This document shows, in pieces, positions 45,064 through 54,354 of a stretch of 54,354 nucleotides of DNA (its first letter is position 1; every line of letters begins with the position of its first letter). Below the pieces are notes generated by a model. That model did not search any database. It was not told where the DNA came from and was given only the letters and a program-made list of their open reading frames with translations. The stretch spans positions 1 to 54,354 of the forward strand of contig JAEUOT010000039.1 of the NCBI GenBank assembly GCA_016790705.1, read 5' to 3'. This stretch comes from Hydrogenophaga sp. GTDB taxonomy: Bacteria > Pseudomonadota > Gammaproteobacteria > Burkholderiales > Burkholderiaceae_C. A program made the position numbers and the translations under genes.

Positions 45064-45614
45064 TTGGCCAGCGCCTGCTGCGGGCTCCTCACGAAGCGCC
45101 AGCGATCTGGCAGTTGCTCGCTGTCGACGTCCTCGGGCACCCATTCCCCCTTGTCGACCCGGTCGGCCGCCAGCGCCATGTCGGCGGTATGCACCAGGCC
45201 CAGGCCGAGGTCCGTCTCCAGATACAAACGCCCCGCCTCATCCAGCAGACAGCGCCGCACCGCGCCGGCCGACGCGCCGGTGTGCGAGAGCACACGGCCG
45301 TCGGGCTGCAGGCGCCAGACCCAGGGCGTCGCCTCCAGCTCGACATACACCCGCTGCGGCCCGTTCTGGAAAAACCATTGCCCCTGCCCATCGGGCAGGT
45401 AGTTGCGTCCGATGAAGGCGATCAGCGCCTCGTGCAGCAAGCGCGATCCCTTGGCGGCCACGCCAGCCTCACCGGGGCCGACACGGAACGGCCCGCTGCG
45501 CTGGCAGCGATCATCGCGCATGAACCAGTCGCCGCGCGCATCCAGCCCCAGCCAGCCGTAACAGTCCGGCACATTGGGCCATTTGGCCATCGCCGCCTTG
45601 ACGATCTCGTCCAT
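45045..45614 (-). CDS. Conserved hypothetical protein of Burkholderiales
   Basis: The 189-residue soluble protein starts MDEIVKAAMAKWPNVPDCYGWLGLDARGDWFMRDD, a pattern I recall from a conserved beta-proteobacterial family without known function. It is rich in short strands (VYVELEATPWVWRLQPDG, LYLETDLGLGLVHTAD) and has no signal, membrane segment or metal motif. It starts 3 bases after the stop of the YheT-type hydrolase gene and is the last gene of that operon. Its stop codon is inside the terminator hairpin. Confidence 0.75.
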   Translation of the reverse strand: MDEIVKAAMAKWPNVPDCYGWLGLDARGDWFMRDDRCQRSGPFRVGPGEAGVAAKGSRLLHEALIAFIGRNYLPDGQGQWFFQNGPQRVYVELEATPWVWRLQPDGRVLSHTGASAGAVRRCLLDEAGRLYLETDLGLGLVHTADMALAADRVDKGEWVPEDVDSEQLPDRWRFVRSPQQALANKKAGQ

Positions 45615-45617
45615 CGG

Positions 45618-46616
45618 TCAGACCTTGTCCAGCAGCCAGCGCCCGACCGCGTCGGGCATGGCGCGCACATGCGCCGGCAGGCCCCAGGGCGGCAAGGACA
45701 CCGGGAAACCGACGTGCCCGCCCTGCGCGGGCTGCCACAGGGTCACATGCGGCCCGGCCTGGCCGGCGACGGGCAGGGAGGCGGCCGGCACAAACGGGTC
45801 GTTGCGGGCGTTCAGCGCCAGCGCCGGCACGCGGATGTCGGCCAGCACCGGCTTCGCCGACGCCCGCGCCCAGTAGTCATCGGTGTCCCGGAATCCGTGC
45901 AAGGGCGCGGTGAACAGGTTGTCGAAGGCATACAGGTCGCGCGCCTGCAGCAAGGCCTCGCGGTCGAACAGTCCCGGATGCTGTTCCAGCTTCTGCAACG
46001 CCTTGGGCACCATGGTCGAGAGGAACACCCGCGTATAGACCAGTCGGTTGAAGCCACGCCCGATGGCTCGCCCGCCCTCGGCAAGGTCCAGCGGCGAGCA
46101 GATCGCCGCGACCGCGCGCACCGTCTGCCCCGCCTGCGCCCCCATCTCGCCCGCCCAGCGCAGCAGGGCGTTCCCGCCCAGCGACACCCCTGCGGCCAGC
46201 AGCGGTCGCCGCGGATGCTCGGCAGCGAACCGGCGCAGCATCCAGTCAAGCTCCTGAAAATCGCCGGAATGGTAGGCCCGGGGGGCCAGGTTCAGCTCGC
46301 CCGAGCAGCCGCGGAAGTGCGGCACCGCCAGCGCGATACCCGCCTGTGCCGCGAAGTCGGCGAACGCCACCGCGTACTGGCTCGACGACGAGCCCTCCAG
46401 CCCGTGAAACAGCACCAGCAGCGGCGCATCCTCCGCCACCGCATGCGCACTGGTGTCGACGTCGACGAAATCCCCATCGGGTGTGACCCAGCGCTGGCGC
46501 CGCCACTGCGGCGCGACACCGCCGTGGCGGCGCGCCAGGAGGGCGGCCCAGAGTGTCTGCGCGTTGCCGCCCGGCAACCACCAGGGCGCACGGTAGGAGA
46601 ACCCCGACATCGCCAT
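45618..46616 (-). CDS. Alpha/beta hydrolase, YheT family
   Basis: The 332-residue protein starts near PWWLPGGNAQTLWAALL, the usual opening of YheT-type hydrolases. It has the oxyanion region FHGLEGSSSSQY, the nucleophile elbow GVSLGGNAL, the Asp region LALNARNDPFVPAASLP and the late His in PAQGGHVGF. The physiological substrate is unknown. The ATG at 46616 lies 4 bases after the stop of the NTF2-like gene; an ATG at 46610 is also possible. It is the middle gene of a three-gene operon. Confidence 0.9.
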   Translation of the reverse strand: MAMSGFSYRAPWWLPGGNAQTLWAALLARRHGGVAPQWRRQRWVTPDGDFVDVDTSAHAVAEDAPLLVLFHGLEGSSSSQYAVAFADFAAQAGIALAVPHFRGCSGELNLAPRAYHSGDFQELDWMLRRFAAEHPRRPLLAAGVSLGGNALLRWAGEMGAQAGQTVRAVAAICSPLDLAEGGRAIGRGFNRLVYTRVFLSTMVPKALQKLEQHPGLFDREALLQARDLYAFDNLFTAPLHGFRDTDDYWARASAKPVLADIRVPALALNARNDPFVPAASLPVAGQAGPHVTLWQPAQGGHVGFPVSLPPWGLPAHVRAMPDAVGRWLLDKV

Positions 46617-46620
46617 GTCT

Positions 46621-47058
46621 TCAGTGCAGCAGCGTCGGCGTGCCCGTGCTGTCCACCGGCTCGTCGCGGGCGCCGGGACTGGCGTGGTGCAGCACCAGCC
46701 GCCACCCGTGCACCGTCTTGGCATAGACGTTGGTCGCCTGGACCCAGGCGCTGGCCGGCCCGTCGTCCCCCATCAGCTCGATGCGCTCGACCACGCTGTG
46801 CACGCTGCAGGTGCCGGCGTCGATGCGACGCACCCGGTCCGGATGGGCCTTGATGCTGCCGTTGGCGAACAGGGACTCGAAGGCCGCACGGATCGCCGCA
46901 TGCCCCACGAGACGAGCGCCGCCCGGGTGCACGCAGACGATGTCGTCCTCGTCCCCCCAGCAGGCCATCAGCCGGTCGATGTCGGCGTGCTGCATGGCGT
47001 CATAGAACGCCGCTTCGATGTCGTCAGCGGTTCCGGGAGCGATCTTGGGGCGTGGCAT
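46621..47058 (-). CDS. NTF2-like (SnoaL/SgcJ-type) protein
   Basis: The 145-residue protein has the cone-shaped NTF2 fold: DIEAAFYDAMQHADIDRLMACWGDEDDIVCVHPGGARLVGHAAIRAAFESLF, then the strand VYAKTVHGWRLVLHHAS. Proteins of this shape bind small molecules or act as isomerases, but no substrate can be named. I chose the ATG at 47058; there is no strong ribosome site. It heads the operon with the YheT-type hydrolase and is divergent from lemA. Confidence 0.82.
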   Translation of the reverse strand: MPRPKIAPGTADDIEAAFYDAMQHADIDRLMACWGDEDDIVCVHPGGARLVGHAAIRAAFESLFANGSIKAHPDRVRRIDAGTCSVHSVVERIELMGDDGPASAWVQATNVYAKTVHGWRLVLHHASPGARDEPVDSTGTPTLLH

Positions 47059-47108
47059 GGGGCGTGGGACGGGTCGGGCTGTGTGGCCGCCAGCTTCAGT
47101 CGGCGCAC

Positions 47109-47114
47109 TATGAT
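47109..47114 (+). promoter_or_regulatory. Possible -10 element (TATGAT) for lemA
   Basis: TATGAT lies 24 bases before the lemA start, followed by a strong ribosome site GGAGGAA. A -35 hexamer is not evident. Confidence 0.35.
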
Positions 47115-47137
47115 AGGCGTTTGCTCCGGAGGAACCC

Positions 47138-47737
47138 ATGAAATCACGCCTCTCCCTGCTCTCTCTTGCGCTGGCAGCGACCCTGACCCTCAGCGGCTGC
47201 GGATACAACGACTTCCAGAGTCTGGACGAAAAAAGCAAGTCGGCCTGGTCCGAAGTGCTGAACCAGTACCAGCGCCGCGCTGACCTGATTCCGAACATCG
47301 TCGCCACGGTCAAGGGTGAGGCCAGTTTCGAGCAGGAGACGCTGACCAAGGTGATCGAGGCCCGCGCCAAGGCCACGTCCATCACCATGACGCCGGAGAT
47401 GGTCAACGACCCCGCCGCCATGGCCAAATTCCAGGAGGCCCAGGCCCAGATGGGCAGCGCGCTTTCCCGGCTGATGGTGGTGGCCGAGCAGTACCCCAAC
47501 CTCAAGGCCAATCAGGCCTTCAGCGACCTGCGGGTGCAGCTTGAGGGGACGGAGAACCGCATCACCGTCGCGCGCAACCGTTACATCGAGGCCATCCAGG
47601 CCTACAACGTGCTCACCCGCAGCTTCCCCACCAACCTGACCGCCATGGCCTTCGGGTACAAGACCAAGGAAGGCTTCAAGGTCGAGAACGAGGCAGCCAT
47701 CAGCGCCCCGCCCAAGGTGGACTTCAACAAGCAATGA
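47138..47737 (+). CDS. lemA: LemA-family lipoprotein
   Basis: The 199-residue protein has a lipobox (TLSGC, Cys21) and the long helical LemA core: WSEVLNQYQRRADLIPNIVATVKG, ARAKATSI, LMVVAEQYPNLKAN and ENRITVARNRYIEAIQAYN. LemA proteins are membrane-attached with a helical domain outside the cytoplasm; their role is unclear. The stop overlaps the start of the TPM-domain gene (ATGA), a common pairing. Confidence 0.95.
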   Translation: MKSRLSLLSLALAATLTLSGCGYNDFQSLDEKSKSAWSEVLNQYQRRADLIPNIVATVKGEASFEQETLTKVIEARAKATSITMTPEMVNDPAAMAKFQEAQAQMGSALSRLMVVAEQYPNLKANQAFSDLRVQLEGTENRITVARNRYIEAIQAYNVLTRSFPTNLTAMAFGYKTKEGFKVENEAAISAPPKVDFNKQ

Positions 47738-48633
47738 CGCGCCTGGTTCGCGCGATCGCGCTGCTGCTGGCCGGCGCGGTGCTGGCCCTGGCCGCGCTGG
47801 CCCAGGGCTTGCAGCCCTTGCCCGCACTGCATTCGCGCATCAGCGACCTCAGCGGCACGCTGGACGCCACTGCGCTCGCATCGCTGGAGGCCAAGCTGGC
47901 GGCCTTCGAGTCGGCCAAGGGCACGCAAGTGGCGGTGGTGCTCGTGCCGACCACCCAGCCCGAGGACATCGCGGACTACACCCAGCGACTGGGCGATGCC
48001 TGGAAGATCGGACGACGCGAGGTCGGCGATGGCGTGCTCTTCGTCGTCGCGGTCCAGGACCGGCGCATGCGCATCGCACCGGCCAAGGCGCTCGAAGGCG
48101 CGATCCCCGATCTGGTGGCACGCCGCATCCTCGATGAGGCGGTGGGCCCGGCCTTCAAGAAGGGCGATTACGCCGGAGGCATCTCTGCCGGACTGGACCG
48201 GATCTTTGCCCAGGTGACGGGCGAAGGGCTGCCCGCACCCTCGGCCGATTCGTCGGATGACCTGAGCACGGCCTTCCTCTGGCTGACCGGCTACATGCTG
48301 TTCGGCGTGCCCTTCGTGTGCGCCGTGCTGCGCTCGCTGTTCGGCAAGCCGCTGGGCATCCTGGCCACCGGCGGGGTCGGCGGTCTGCTGGCCTTGTGGC
48401 TGACCCACAATGGCCTGCTGATCACCCTGGCCATCGTGGTCGCCTGGGTGGTGGCCGTGCTCTATCAGGACTGGCCGGGCGGTGGCTCGGGCGGCGGTTC
48501 AAGCAGAGGCTCCTCGGGCGGCGGCTGGGGCAGCGGCAGCAGCAGCGGCTCAAGCGGCGGCAGTTGGGGCGGCGGCTTCAGCTCCGGTGGGGGCGGCGAT
48601 TTCGGGGGCGGTGGCGCCTCGGGGAGCTGGTGA
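47734..48633 (+). CDS. TPM-domain membrane protein (YgcG-like)
   Basis: The 299-residue protein has a signal peptide, then a TPM domain (about 30-160; ISDLSGTLDATALASLEAKLAAFESAKGTQVAVVLVPT and YTQRLGDAWKIGRREVGDGVLFVVA). Two or three membrane helices follow (about 185-250). A Gly/Ser-rich tail (SGGGWGSGSS, FGGGGASGSW) closes the protein, as usual for YgcG-type proteins. Function is linked to membrane or photosystem maintenance in other organisms. Overlaps lemA by 4 bases and precedes a second TPM gene by 4 bases. Confidence 0.9.
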   Translation: MTRLVRAIALLLAGAVLALAALAQGLQPLPALHSRISDLSGTLDATALASLEAKLAAFESAKGTQVAVVLVPTTQPEDIADYTQRLGDAWKIGRREVGDGVLFVVAVQDRRMRIAPAKALEGAIPDLVARRILDEAVGPAFKKGDYAGGISAGLDRIFAQVTGEGLPAPSADSSDDLSTAFLWLTGYMLFGVPFVCAVLRSLFGKPLGILATGGVGGLLALWLTHNGLLITLAIVVAWVVAVLYQDWPGGGSGGGSSRGSSGGGWGSGSSSGSSGGSWGGGFSSGGGGDFGGGGASGSW

Positions 48634-48637
48634 AGCC

Positions 48638-49165
48638 ATGAACAAGTTTCTAGCAGTGCTGCGCCATCGCTGGTTCGACCGGGGCGACGCCCGACGCCTT
48701 GTCCCCAACGACATGGCCGAACGGCTGGCACGCCGCGTCGCCGCCAGCGAAAGCCGCCATGAAGGCCAGGTCCTCCTCTGCGTCGAGACCGCGCTGCCGT
48801 TGTCGTACCTGTTGCGCTTGAGTCGCCACAACGGCATGCCCGCGCTCACGCGCCAGCGCGCCTTGCACTGGTTCGGGCAACTCGGGATCTGGGATACCGA
48901 ACGCAACAACGGCGTGCTGATCTACCTGCTGCTGGCCGAGCACCGCATCGAGTTCGTGGCCGACCGCGCCATCAACGCCCATGTCGATGCCGCGCAGTGG
49001 CAGGCCATGGTCGATCGCCTCGCGGGTGAGCTGCGCAACGGCCACATCGAGGGCGGCCTGACCCAGGCGCTGGAGGAGGTCTCGGCCCTGCTGGTGGAAC
49101 ATTTCCCCGCTGAGGCCGACACGCTGCGCCCCAACGAACTCTCCGACGCCGTGGTTCGCGTCTAG
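48638..49165 (+). CDS. Second TPM-domain protein
   Basis: The 175-residue protein has a TPM domain without signal peptide or membrane helix: ERLARRVAASESRHEGQVLLCVETALP, then RALHWFGQLGIWDTERNNGVLIYLLLAEHRIEFVADRAINAHV. It ends with a helical segment. It is the third gene of the lemA operon. Its last four bases overlap the end of the convergent cyclic-nucleotide-binding gene. Confidence 0.9.
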   Translation: MNKFLAVLRHRWFDRGDARRLVPNDMAERLARRVAASESRHEGQVLLCVETALPLSYLLRLSRHNGMPALTRQRALHWFGQLGIWDTERNNGVLIYLLLAEHRIEFVADRAINAHVDAAQWQAMVDRLAGELRNGHIEGGLTQALEEVSALLVEHFPAEADTLRPNELSDAVVRV

Positions 49166-49779
49166 GACCCGTCGTCGGCTGCGCGTCCGGTGCTCCGGCG
49201 ACTTCGCGCAATCACGTCCAGCTCCTGCTGCAGGGCCTTGTTCATCTGTGCAAACGTGCGCAGCTTGCGCGTGGTCTCGCGCAAACGGTCCGCCATGCGT
49301 TTGGAAATGGCCAGCAGCAGCCGGGCACCCACCGCAGGCTCAGCCTTGAGCAACCGCCGCAGGTCCGATCGGGAGAGCACGGCTGCGGCGATGTCCGTGA
49401 TGGCGGTGCAGGTGGCCGAACGCGGCGAGCCGTCGAGCACACCCATTTCCCCGATCAGATGCCCTGGCCCCATGATGTTGACCACAATGCTGCCGTCATT
49501 GCCCGGCAACTCGCTCTCCACCGAAATGTCCCCTTCGAGGATGAGCACCATGTAGTCGTTGCCGGTGAGCTCCCCTTCGTGAATGAACACGGTTCCGGCC
49601 TCGATGAGCTGCGGCCGCATGTACTTCACCACCCGCTTGGCATCGGTCAGCCGGAGTTCATCCAGCGCCGAGGGCGTGACAAGCAGGCGCGCCGCCAACT
49701 CTTCAGGCGGCAGATCCGGCTGTTCCGACAGGGACGAACGCATCTCGGGCTCTTCTTCTTTCAGGCGCGACGGTGACAT
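49162..49779 (-). CDS. Orphan cyclic-nucleotide-binding domain protein
   Basis: The 205-residue protein has one cNMP-binding beta barrel (about 55-150): EAGTVFIHEGELTGNDYMVLILEGDISVE, then the phosphate-binding cassette GHLIGEMGVLDGSPRSAT. The C-terminal helix leads into a Lys/Arg-rich tail (RKLRTFAQMNKALQQELDVIARSRRS) and no helix-turn-helix is present. It is thus not a typical Crp/Fnr regulator; a cyclic-nucleotide-controlled partner protein is likely. I chose the ATG at 49779 over a GTG at 49797. It is convergent with the TPM gene. Confidence 0.85.
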   Translation of the reverse strand: MSPSRLKEEEPEMRSSLSEQPDLPPEELAARLLVTPSALDELRLTDAKRVVKYMRPQLIEAGTVFIHEGELTGNDYMVLILEGDISVESELPGNDGSIVVNIMGPGHLIGEMGVLDGSPRSATCTAITDIAAAVLSRSDLRRLLKAEPAVGARLLLAISKRMADRLRETTRKLRTFAQMNKALQQELDVIARSRRSTGRAADDGS

Positions 49780-49816
49780 GATTTCACTCTCGGGCACTCA
49801 ATGCCACAGGCGCCCG

Positions 49817-49845
49817 AAAAAAAACCGGCATTTGCCGGTTTTTTT
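49817..49845. terminator. Bidirectional terminator after atpC
   Basis: A run of eight As, CCGGC-N4-GCCGG and a run of seven Ts form a symmetric terminator. On the minus strand it ends the atp operon, 18 bases after the atpC stop. It lies upstream of the cyclic-nucleotide-binding gene. Confidence 0.9.
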
Positions 49846-49863
49846 GACACGCGAAAGGGCGAA

Positions 49864-50280
49864 TCACTTCTTTTGACGGTACTTGCGCAACGCCGCAATC
49901 TGTGCCGCCATCACAGCCAGTTCGGACGTCGCCTTGGCCAGGTCGATGTCGCTCTTGGCGTTCTTGACGGCTTCCTCGGCGGCCTTGCGGGCCTCGCTGG
50001 CCTTGGCCTCGTCGAGGTCATGACCACGGATGGCGGTGTCGGACAGCACCGTGATGTGATGCGGCTGCACTTCGAGAATGCCACCGGCCACGAACACGAA
50101 CTCTTCGCCACCGTCGGCTTTTTCGATGCGCACGGCACCGGGCTTGATGCGGGTGATCAGCGGCACGTGGCCGGGCAGGATACCCAGCTCGCCCGCCTCA
50201 CCCGGCAGTGCCACGAACTTGGCGTCACCGGAAAAGATGGACTCTTCGGCGCTGACCACATCGACGTGGATGGTGCTCAT
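49864..50280 (-). CDS. atpC: ATP synthase F1 epsilon subunit
   Basis: The 138-residue epsilon subunit of the central stalk has the N-terminal beta sandwich ([45 protein letters not shown]) and two C-terminal helices that inhibit hydrolysis. It is the last gene of the atp operon, 67 bases after atpD, and is followed by a strong terminator. Confidence 0.98.
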   Translation of the reverse strand: MSTIHVDVVSAEESIFSGDAKFVALPGEAGELGILPGHVPLITRIKPGAVRIEKADGGEEFVFVAGGILEVQPHHITVLSDTAIRGHDLDEAKASEARKAAEEAVKNAKSDIDLAKATSELAVMAAQIAALRKYRQKK

Positions 50281-50347
50281 ATTGACTCCTGTGAAAAGGG
50301 AAAGCGATGGTCAGTGGACGGGCGCTGCCGAGCAGCGCCCAGTTCCA

Positions 50348-51799
<1,452 letters not shown>

Positions 51800-52666
51800 T
51801 CAAACCGCTGCGGCGCCGGCCACGATTTCCGACAGCTCTTTCGTGATGCCGGCCTGCCGGGTCTTGTTGTAGACCAGCTTGAGTTCGTTGATGACGTTGC
51901 CGGCGTTGTCGGTGGCGGCCTTCATGGCCACCATGCGTGCCGACTGCTCGGATGCCATGTTCTCGGCCACGGCCTGATAGACCAGCGCCTCCACATAGCG
52001 AACCAGCAGCTCGTCAATGACAGCGGGTGCATCGGGCTCGTAGAGGTAGTCCCAGTCGCGGCCCTGCTTGTCCTGCTTGAGTTCGGCCGACGACAGGGGC
52101 AGCAGCTGCTCCACCACCGACTCCTGCTTCATCGTGTTGATGAACTTGGTGTAGCAGAGGTAGACAGCGCTGATGCGACCTTCGGTGTAGGCGTCCAGCA
52201 GCACCTTGACGGGTCCGATGAGCTTCTCCAGGTGCGGGGTGTCACCCAGCGCGGTCACGCTGGAGACGACCTTCGCGCCCACGCGGTTCATGAAGCCCAG
52301 GCCCTTGTTGCCGATGGCCACCACTTCGATGGACTGGCCCTTGGCCTGCAGGTCCTTGAACTGGTTGGTCACCGCACGCAGCACGTTGGTGTTCAGACCG
52401 CCGCACAGGCCCTTGTCGGTCGTGACGACGACAAAACCGGTGGTCTTGGCGTCGTTGGACTGCATGAAGGGATGCGTGTACTCGGGGTTGGCCCGGCTGA
52501 GGTTGCCTGTGATCTGGCGCACCTTGTCCGCGTAAGGGCGGGCCGCACGCATGCGGTCCTGCGCCTTGCGCATCTTGGAGGCGGCCACCATTTCCATGGC
52601 TTTGGTGATCTTCTTGGTGTTCTCCACCGATTTGATCTTGCCGCGGATTTCCTTTCCTGCTGCCAT
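51800..52666 (-). CDS. atpG: ATP synthase F1 gamma subunit
   Basis: The 288-residue rotor shaft starts [36 protein letters not shown] and ends with the family helix [41 protein letters not shown]. It is 30 bases after atpA. Confidence 0.99.
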   Translation of the reverse strand: MAAGKEIRGKIKSVENTKKITKAMEMVAASKMRKAQDRMRAARPYADKVRQITGNLSRANPEYTHPFMQSNDAKTTGFVVVTTDKGLCGGLNTNVLRAVTNQFKDLQAKGQSIEVVAIGNKGLGFMNRVGAKVVSSVTALGDTPHLEKLIGPVKVLLDAYTEGRISAVYLCYTKFINTMKQESVVEQLLPLSSAELKQDKQGRDWDYLYEPDAPAVIDELLVRYVEALVYQAVAENMASEQSARMVAMKAATDNAGNVINELKLVYNKTRQAGITKELSEIVAGAAAV

Positions 52667-52696
52667 TGCTGCTCCTTTATCGGGTCAATGGGCGGA

Positions 52697-54253
52697 TCAG
52701 AACGTGCCGGTCTTCTTGAAGTCGGCGATCGCAGCGGTCAGCTGGGCTTCGGCGTCCTTGTCCATGGCCTTGTCGTTGTCCAGCTTGGCCACCAGCGCAG
52801 CGTGCTTGTCCTTCAGGAAAGCGTGCAGGCCGGATTCGAACGACAGGATCTTCTTGACGTCGACGTCGTCCATGAAGCCCTTGTTGACCGCGAACAGCGA
52901 AGCGGCCATCAGGCTGATGGGCAGCGGGCTGTACTGGGCCTGCTTGAGCAGTTCGGTCACGCGGGCACCGCGGTCGAGCTGCTTGCGGGTGGCTTCGTCC
53001 AGGTCGGAAGCGAACTGCGCGAACGCGGCCAGTTCACGGTACTGGGCCAGGTCGGTACGGATACCGCCGGACAGGTTCTTGATCAGCTTGGTCTGTGCCG
53101 AAGAGCCGACGCGCGACACCGAGATACCGGCGTTGATGGCGGGACGGATACCGGCGTTGAACAGGTTGGTTTCCAGGAAGATCTGGCCGTCGGTGATCGA
53201 GATCACGTTGGTCGGCACGAACGCGGACACGTCGCCGGCTTGCGTTTCGATGATCGGCAGTGCGGTCAGCGAACCGGTCTGGCCCTTGACTTCACCCTTG
53301 GTGAAGGCTTCGACGTAATCGGCGTTCACACGGGCCGCGCGCTCCAGCAGACGGCTGTGGAGATAGAACACGTCGCCAGGGTAGGCTTCACGACCCGGAG
53401 GACGGCGCAGCAGCAGCGACACCTGACGGTAGGCCACGGCCTGCTTGGACAGGTCGTCGTACACGATCAGGGCGTCCTGGCCACGGTCACGGAAATACTC
53501 GCCCATCGTGCAGCCCGAGTAGGCCGACAGGTACTGCATGGCGGCCGATTCGGAGGCCGAGGCAGCGACCACGATGGTGTAGTCCATGGCGCCGGCCTGT
53601 TCCAGGGCGCGCACCACGTTCTTGATGGACGACGCCTTCTGGCCGATGGCGACGTACACGCAGGTCATGTTCTGACCCTTCTGGTTGATGATGGCGTCGA
53701 TGGCCACGGCGGTCTTGCCGGTCTGGCGATCACCGATGATCAGCTCGCGCTGGCCACGGCCGACGGGCACCATCGAGTCGATCGACTTCAGGCCGGTCTG
53801 CACCGGCTGGTCCACCGATTTACGGGCGATCACGCCCGGGGCGACCTTTTCGATCACGTCCGTCATCTTGGCGTTGATCGGGCCCTTGCCGTCGATCGGC
53901 TGACCCAGGGCGTTCACCACGCGACCAACCAGCTCAGGGCCGACCGGCACGGAAAGGATCTGACCCGTGCACTTGACGGTGTCGCCTTCGGAGATGTGCT
54001 CGTATTCACCCAGAATCACGGCGCCGACAGAGTCGCGCTCGAGGTTCAGCGCCAGACCGAAGGAGGGGATGCCGTCCTTGTTGGCCGGGAATTCCAGCAT
54101 TTCGCCCTGCATCACCTCGGAAAGACCGTGCACGCGGCAGATACCGTCGGTCACAGACACCACGGTACCCTGGTTGCGCACATCGCTCGATGCACCCAGG
54201 CCCTCGATGCGGGACTTGATCAGTTCGGAGATTTCAGCGGGATTGAGTTGCAT
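52697..54253 (-). CDS. atpA: ATP synthase F1 alpha subunit
   Basis: The 518-residue subunit has the P-loop [11 protein letters not shown] (about 170-180), [13 protein letters not shown]-like [27 protein letters not shown], and the signature [17 protein letters not shown]. It forms the non-catalytic nucleotide sites of F1. It starts 61 bases after the atpH stop. Confidence 0.99.
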   Translation of the reverse strand: MQLNPAEISELIKSRIEGLGASSDVRNQGTVVSVTDGICRVHGLSEVMQGEMLEFPANKDGIPSFGLALNLERDSVGAVILGEYEHISEGDTVKCTGQILSVPVGPELVGRVVNALGQPIDGKGPINAKMTDVIEKVAPGVIARKSVDQPVQTGLKSIDSMVPVGRGQRELIIGDRQTGKTAVAIDAIINQKGQNMTCVYVAIGQKASSIKNVVRALEQAGAMDYTIVVAASASESAAMQYLSAYSGCTMGEYFRDRGQDALIVYDDLSKQAVAYRQVSLLLRRPPGREAYPGDVFYLHSRLLERAARVNADYVEAFTKGEVKGQTGSLTALPIIETQAGDVSAFVPTNVISITDGQIFLETNLFNAGIRPAINAGISVSRVGSSAQTKLIKNLSGGIRTDLAQYRELAAFAQFASDLDEATRKQLDRGARVTELLKQAQYSPLPISLMAASLFAVNKGFMDDVDVKKILSFESGLHAFLKDKHAALVAKLDNDKAMDKDAEAQLTAAIADFKKTGTF

Positions 54254-54314
54254 GACTCTTTCCTTCTTTCGTTAAATGGGATGAGGGCGCGCTAGGGAGC
54301 GGATGTACCGACGG

Positions 54315-54354
54315 TCAAGCCGTCAGGGCCACTTTCATTTGTTCCAGACGGGCT
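54315..54354 (-). CDS. atpH: ATP synthase F1 delta subunit, C-terminal codons only
   Basis: The last twelve codons read ARLEQMKVALTA before the TGA at 54315-54317. This matches the usual end of beta-proteobacterial AtpH and the expected gene order atpH-atpA-atpG-atpD-atpC. The rest lies beyond the right edge. Confidence 0.85.
   Translation of the reverse strand, partial: ARLEQMKVALTA

Overview
The window is a high-GC, gene-dense chromosomal segment of a facultatively anaerobic, thiosulfate-oxidising beta-proteobacterium. The F1 ATP synthase genes, NarGHJI, the order soxCDYZAXB, an AglEFGAK-type alpha-glucoside system and the overall codon use all fit Burkholderiales. The combination resembles the Comamonadaceae / Sphaerotilus-Leptothrix-Rubrivivax group. 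That placement is inferred from gene content, not from a search.

1-13,366 (mostly minus strand) is a nitrate respiration locus. narX-narL encodes the sensor and regulator. An FNR-type box follows, then narK1-narK2-narG-narH-narJ-narI and a PpiC-type prolyl isomerase cut by the left edge. A hairpin-rich extragenic repeat sits between narH and narJ. 13,493-18,496 is a redox and nitrosative-stress block: ccoG, the NO sensor nsrR (convergent, 3' ends overlapping), a divergent ytfE with a well-formed NsrR-type site, and a two-gene operon of an FNR-like regulator and a soluble PAS histidine kinase.

18,766-33,473 is a sulfur oxidation region. On the minus strand, in transcription order, lie a thioredoxin-like gene, a small cytochrome c, a DUF302 lipoprotein, a FadL-type outer-membrane protein, soxC, soxD, soxY, soxZ, soxA, soxX, soxB and a metallo-beta-lactamase-fold hydrolase. 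A YeeE/TsuA-type transporter faces the other way at 29,649. Further right, also on the minus strand, are a DsrE-like protein, a monoheme cytochrome, a sulfide dehydrogenase flavoprotein and a diheme c4-type cytochrome. Electrons from Sox and sulfide dehydrogenase would reach oxygen, or nitrate via the quinone pool. Two classes of Crp/Fnr-type palindrome (TTGAT-N4-ATCAA-like and TTGAC-N4-GTCAA-like) occur in the nar and sox regions.

33,644-44,044 starts with tRNA-Arg(CCG). It continues with a porin, a LacI-family regulator, and an alpha-glucoside ABC transporter (binding protein, two permeases, ATPase) interleaved with a GH13 glucosidase and followed by phosphoglucomutase. Three TGCAA-N4-TTGCA operators lie before the porin and the transporter genes. 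44,103-49,779 is a housekeeping stretch: a tandem c5-type cytochrome, a conserved protein, a YheT-type hydrolase, an NTF2-like protein, LemA, two TPM-domain proteins and an orphan cyclic-nucleotide-binding protein. 49,817-54,354 holds atpC, atpD, atpG, atpA and the last codons of atpH, all minus.

I saw no insertion sequence, prophage, CRISPR array or rRNA. The most interesting items are regulatory: a start-codon hairpin in front of the DsrE-like gene, internal stem-loops in the sox operon, an FNR-type sensor with a CRP-like recognition helix, and a FadL/DUF302/cytochrome/thioredoxin module ahead of soxC.
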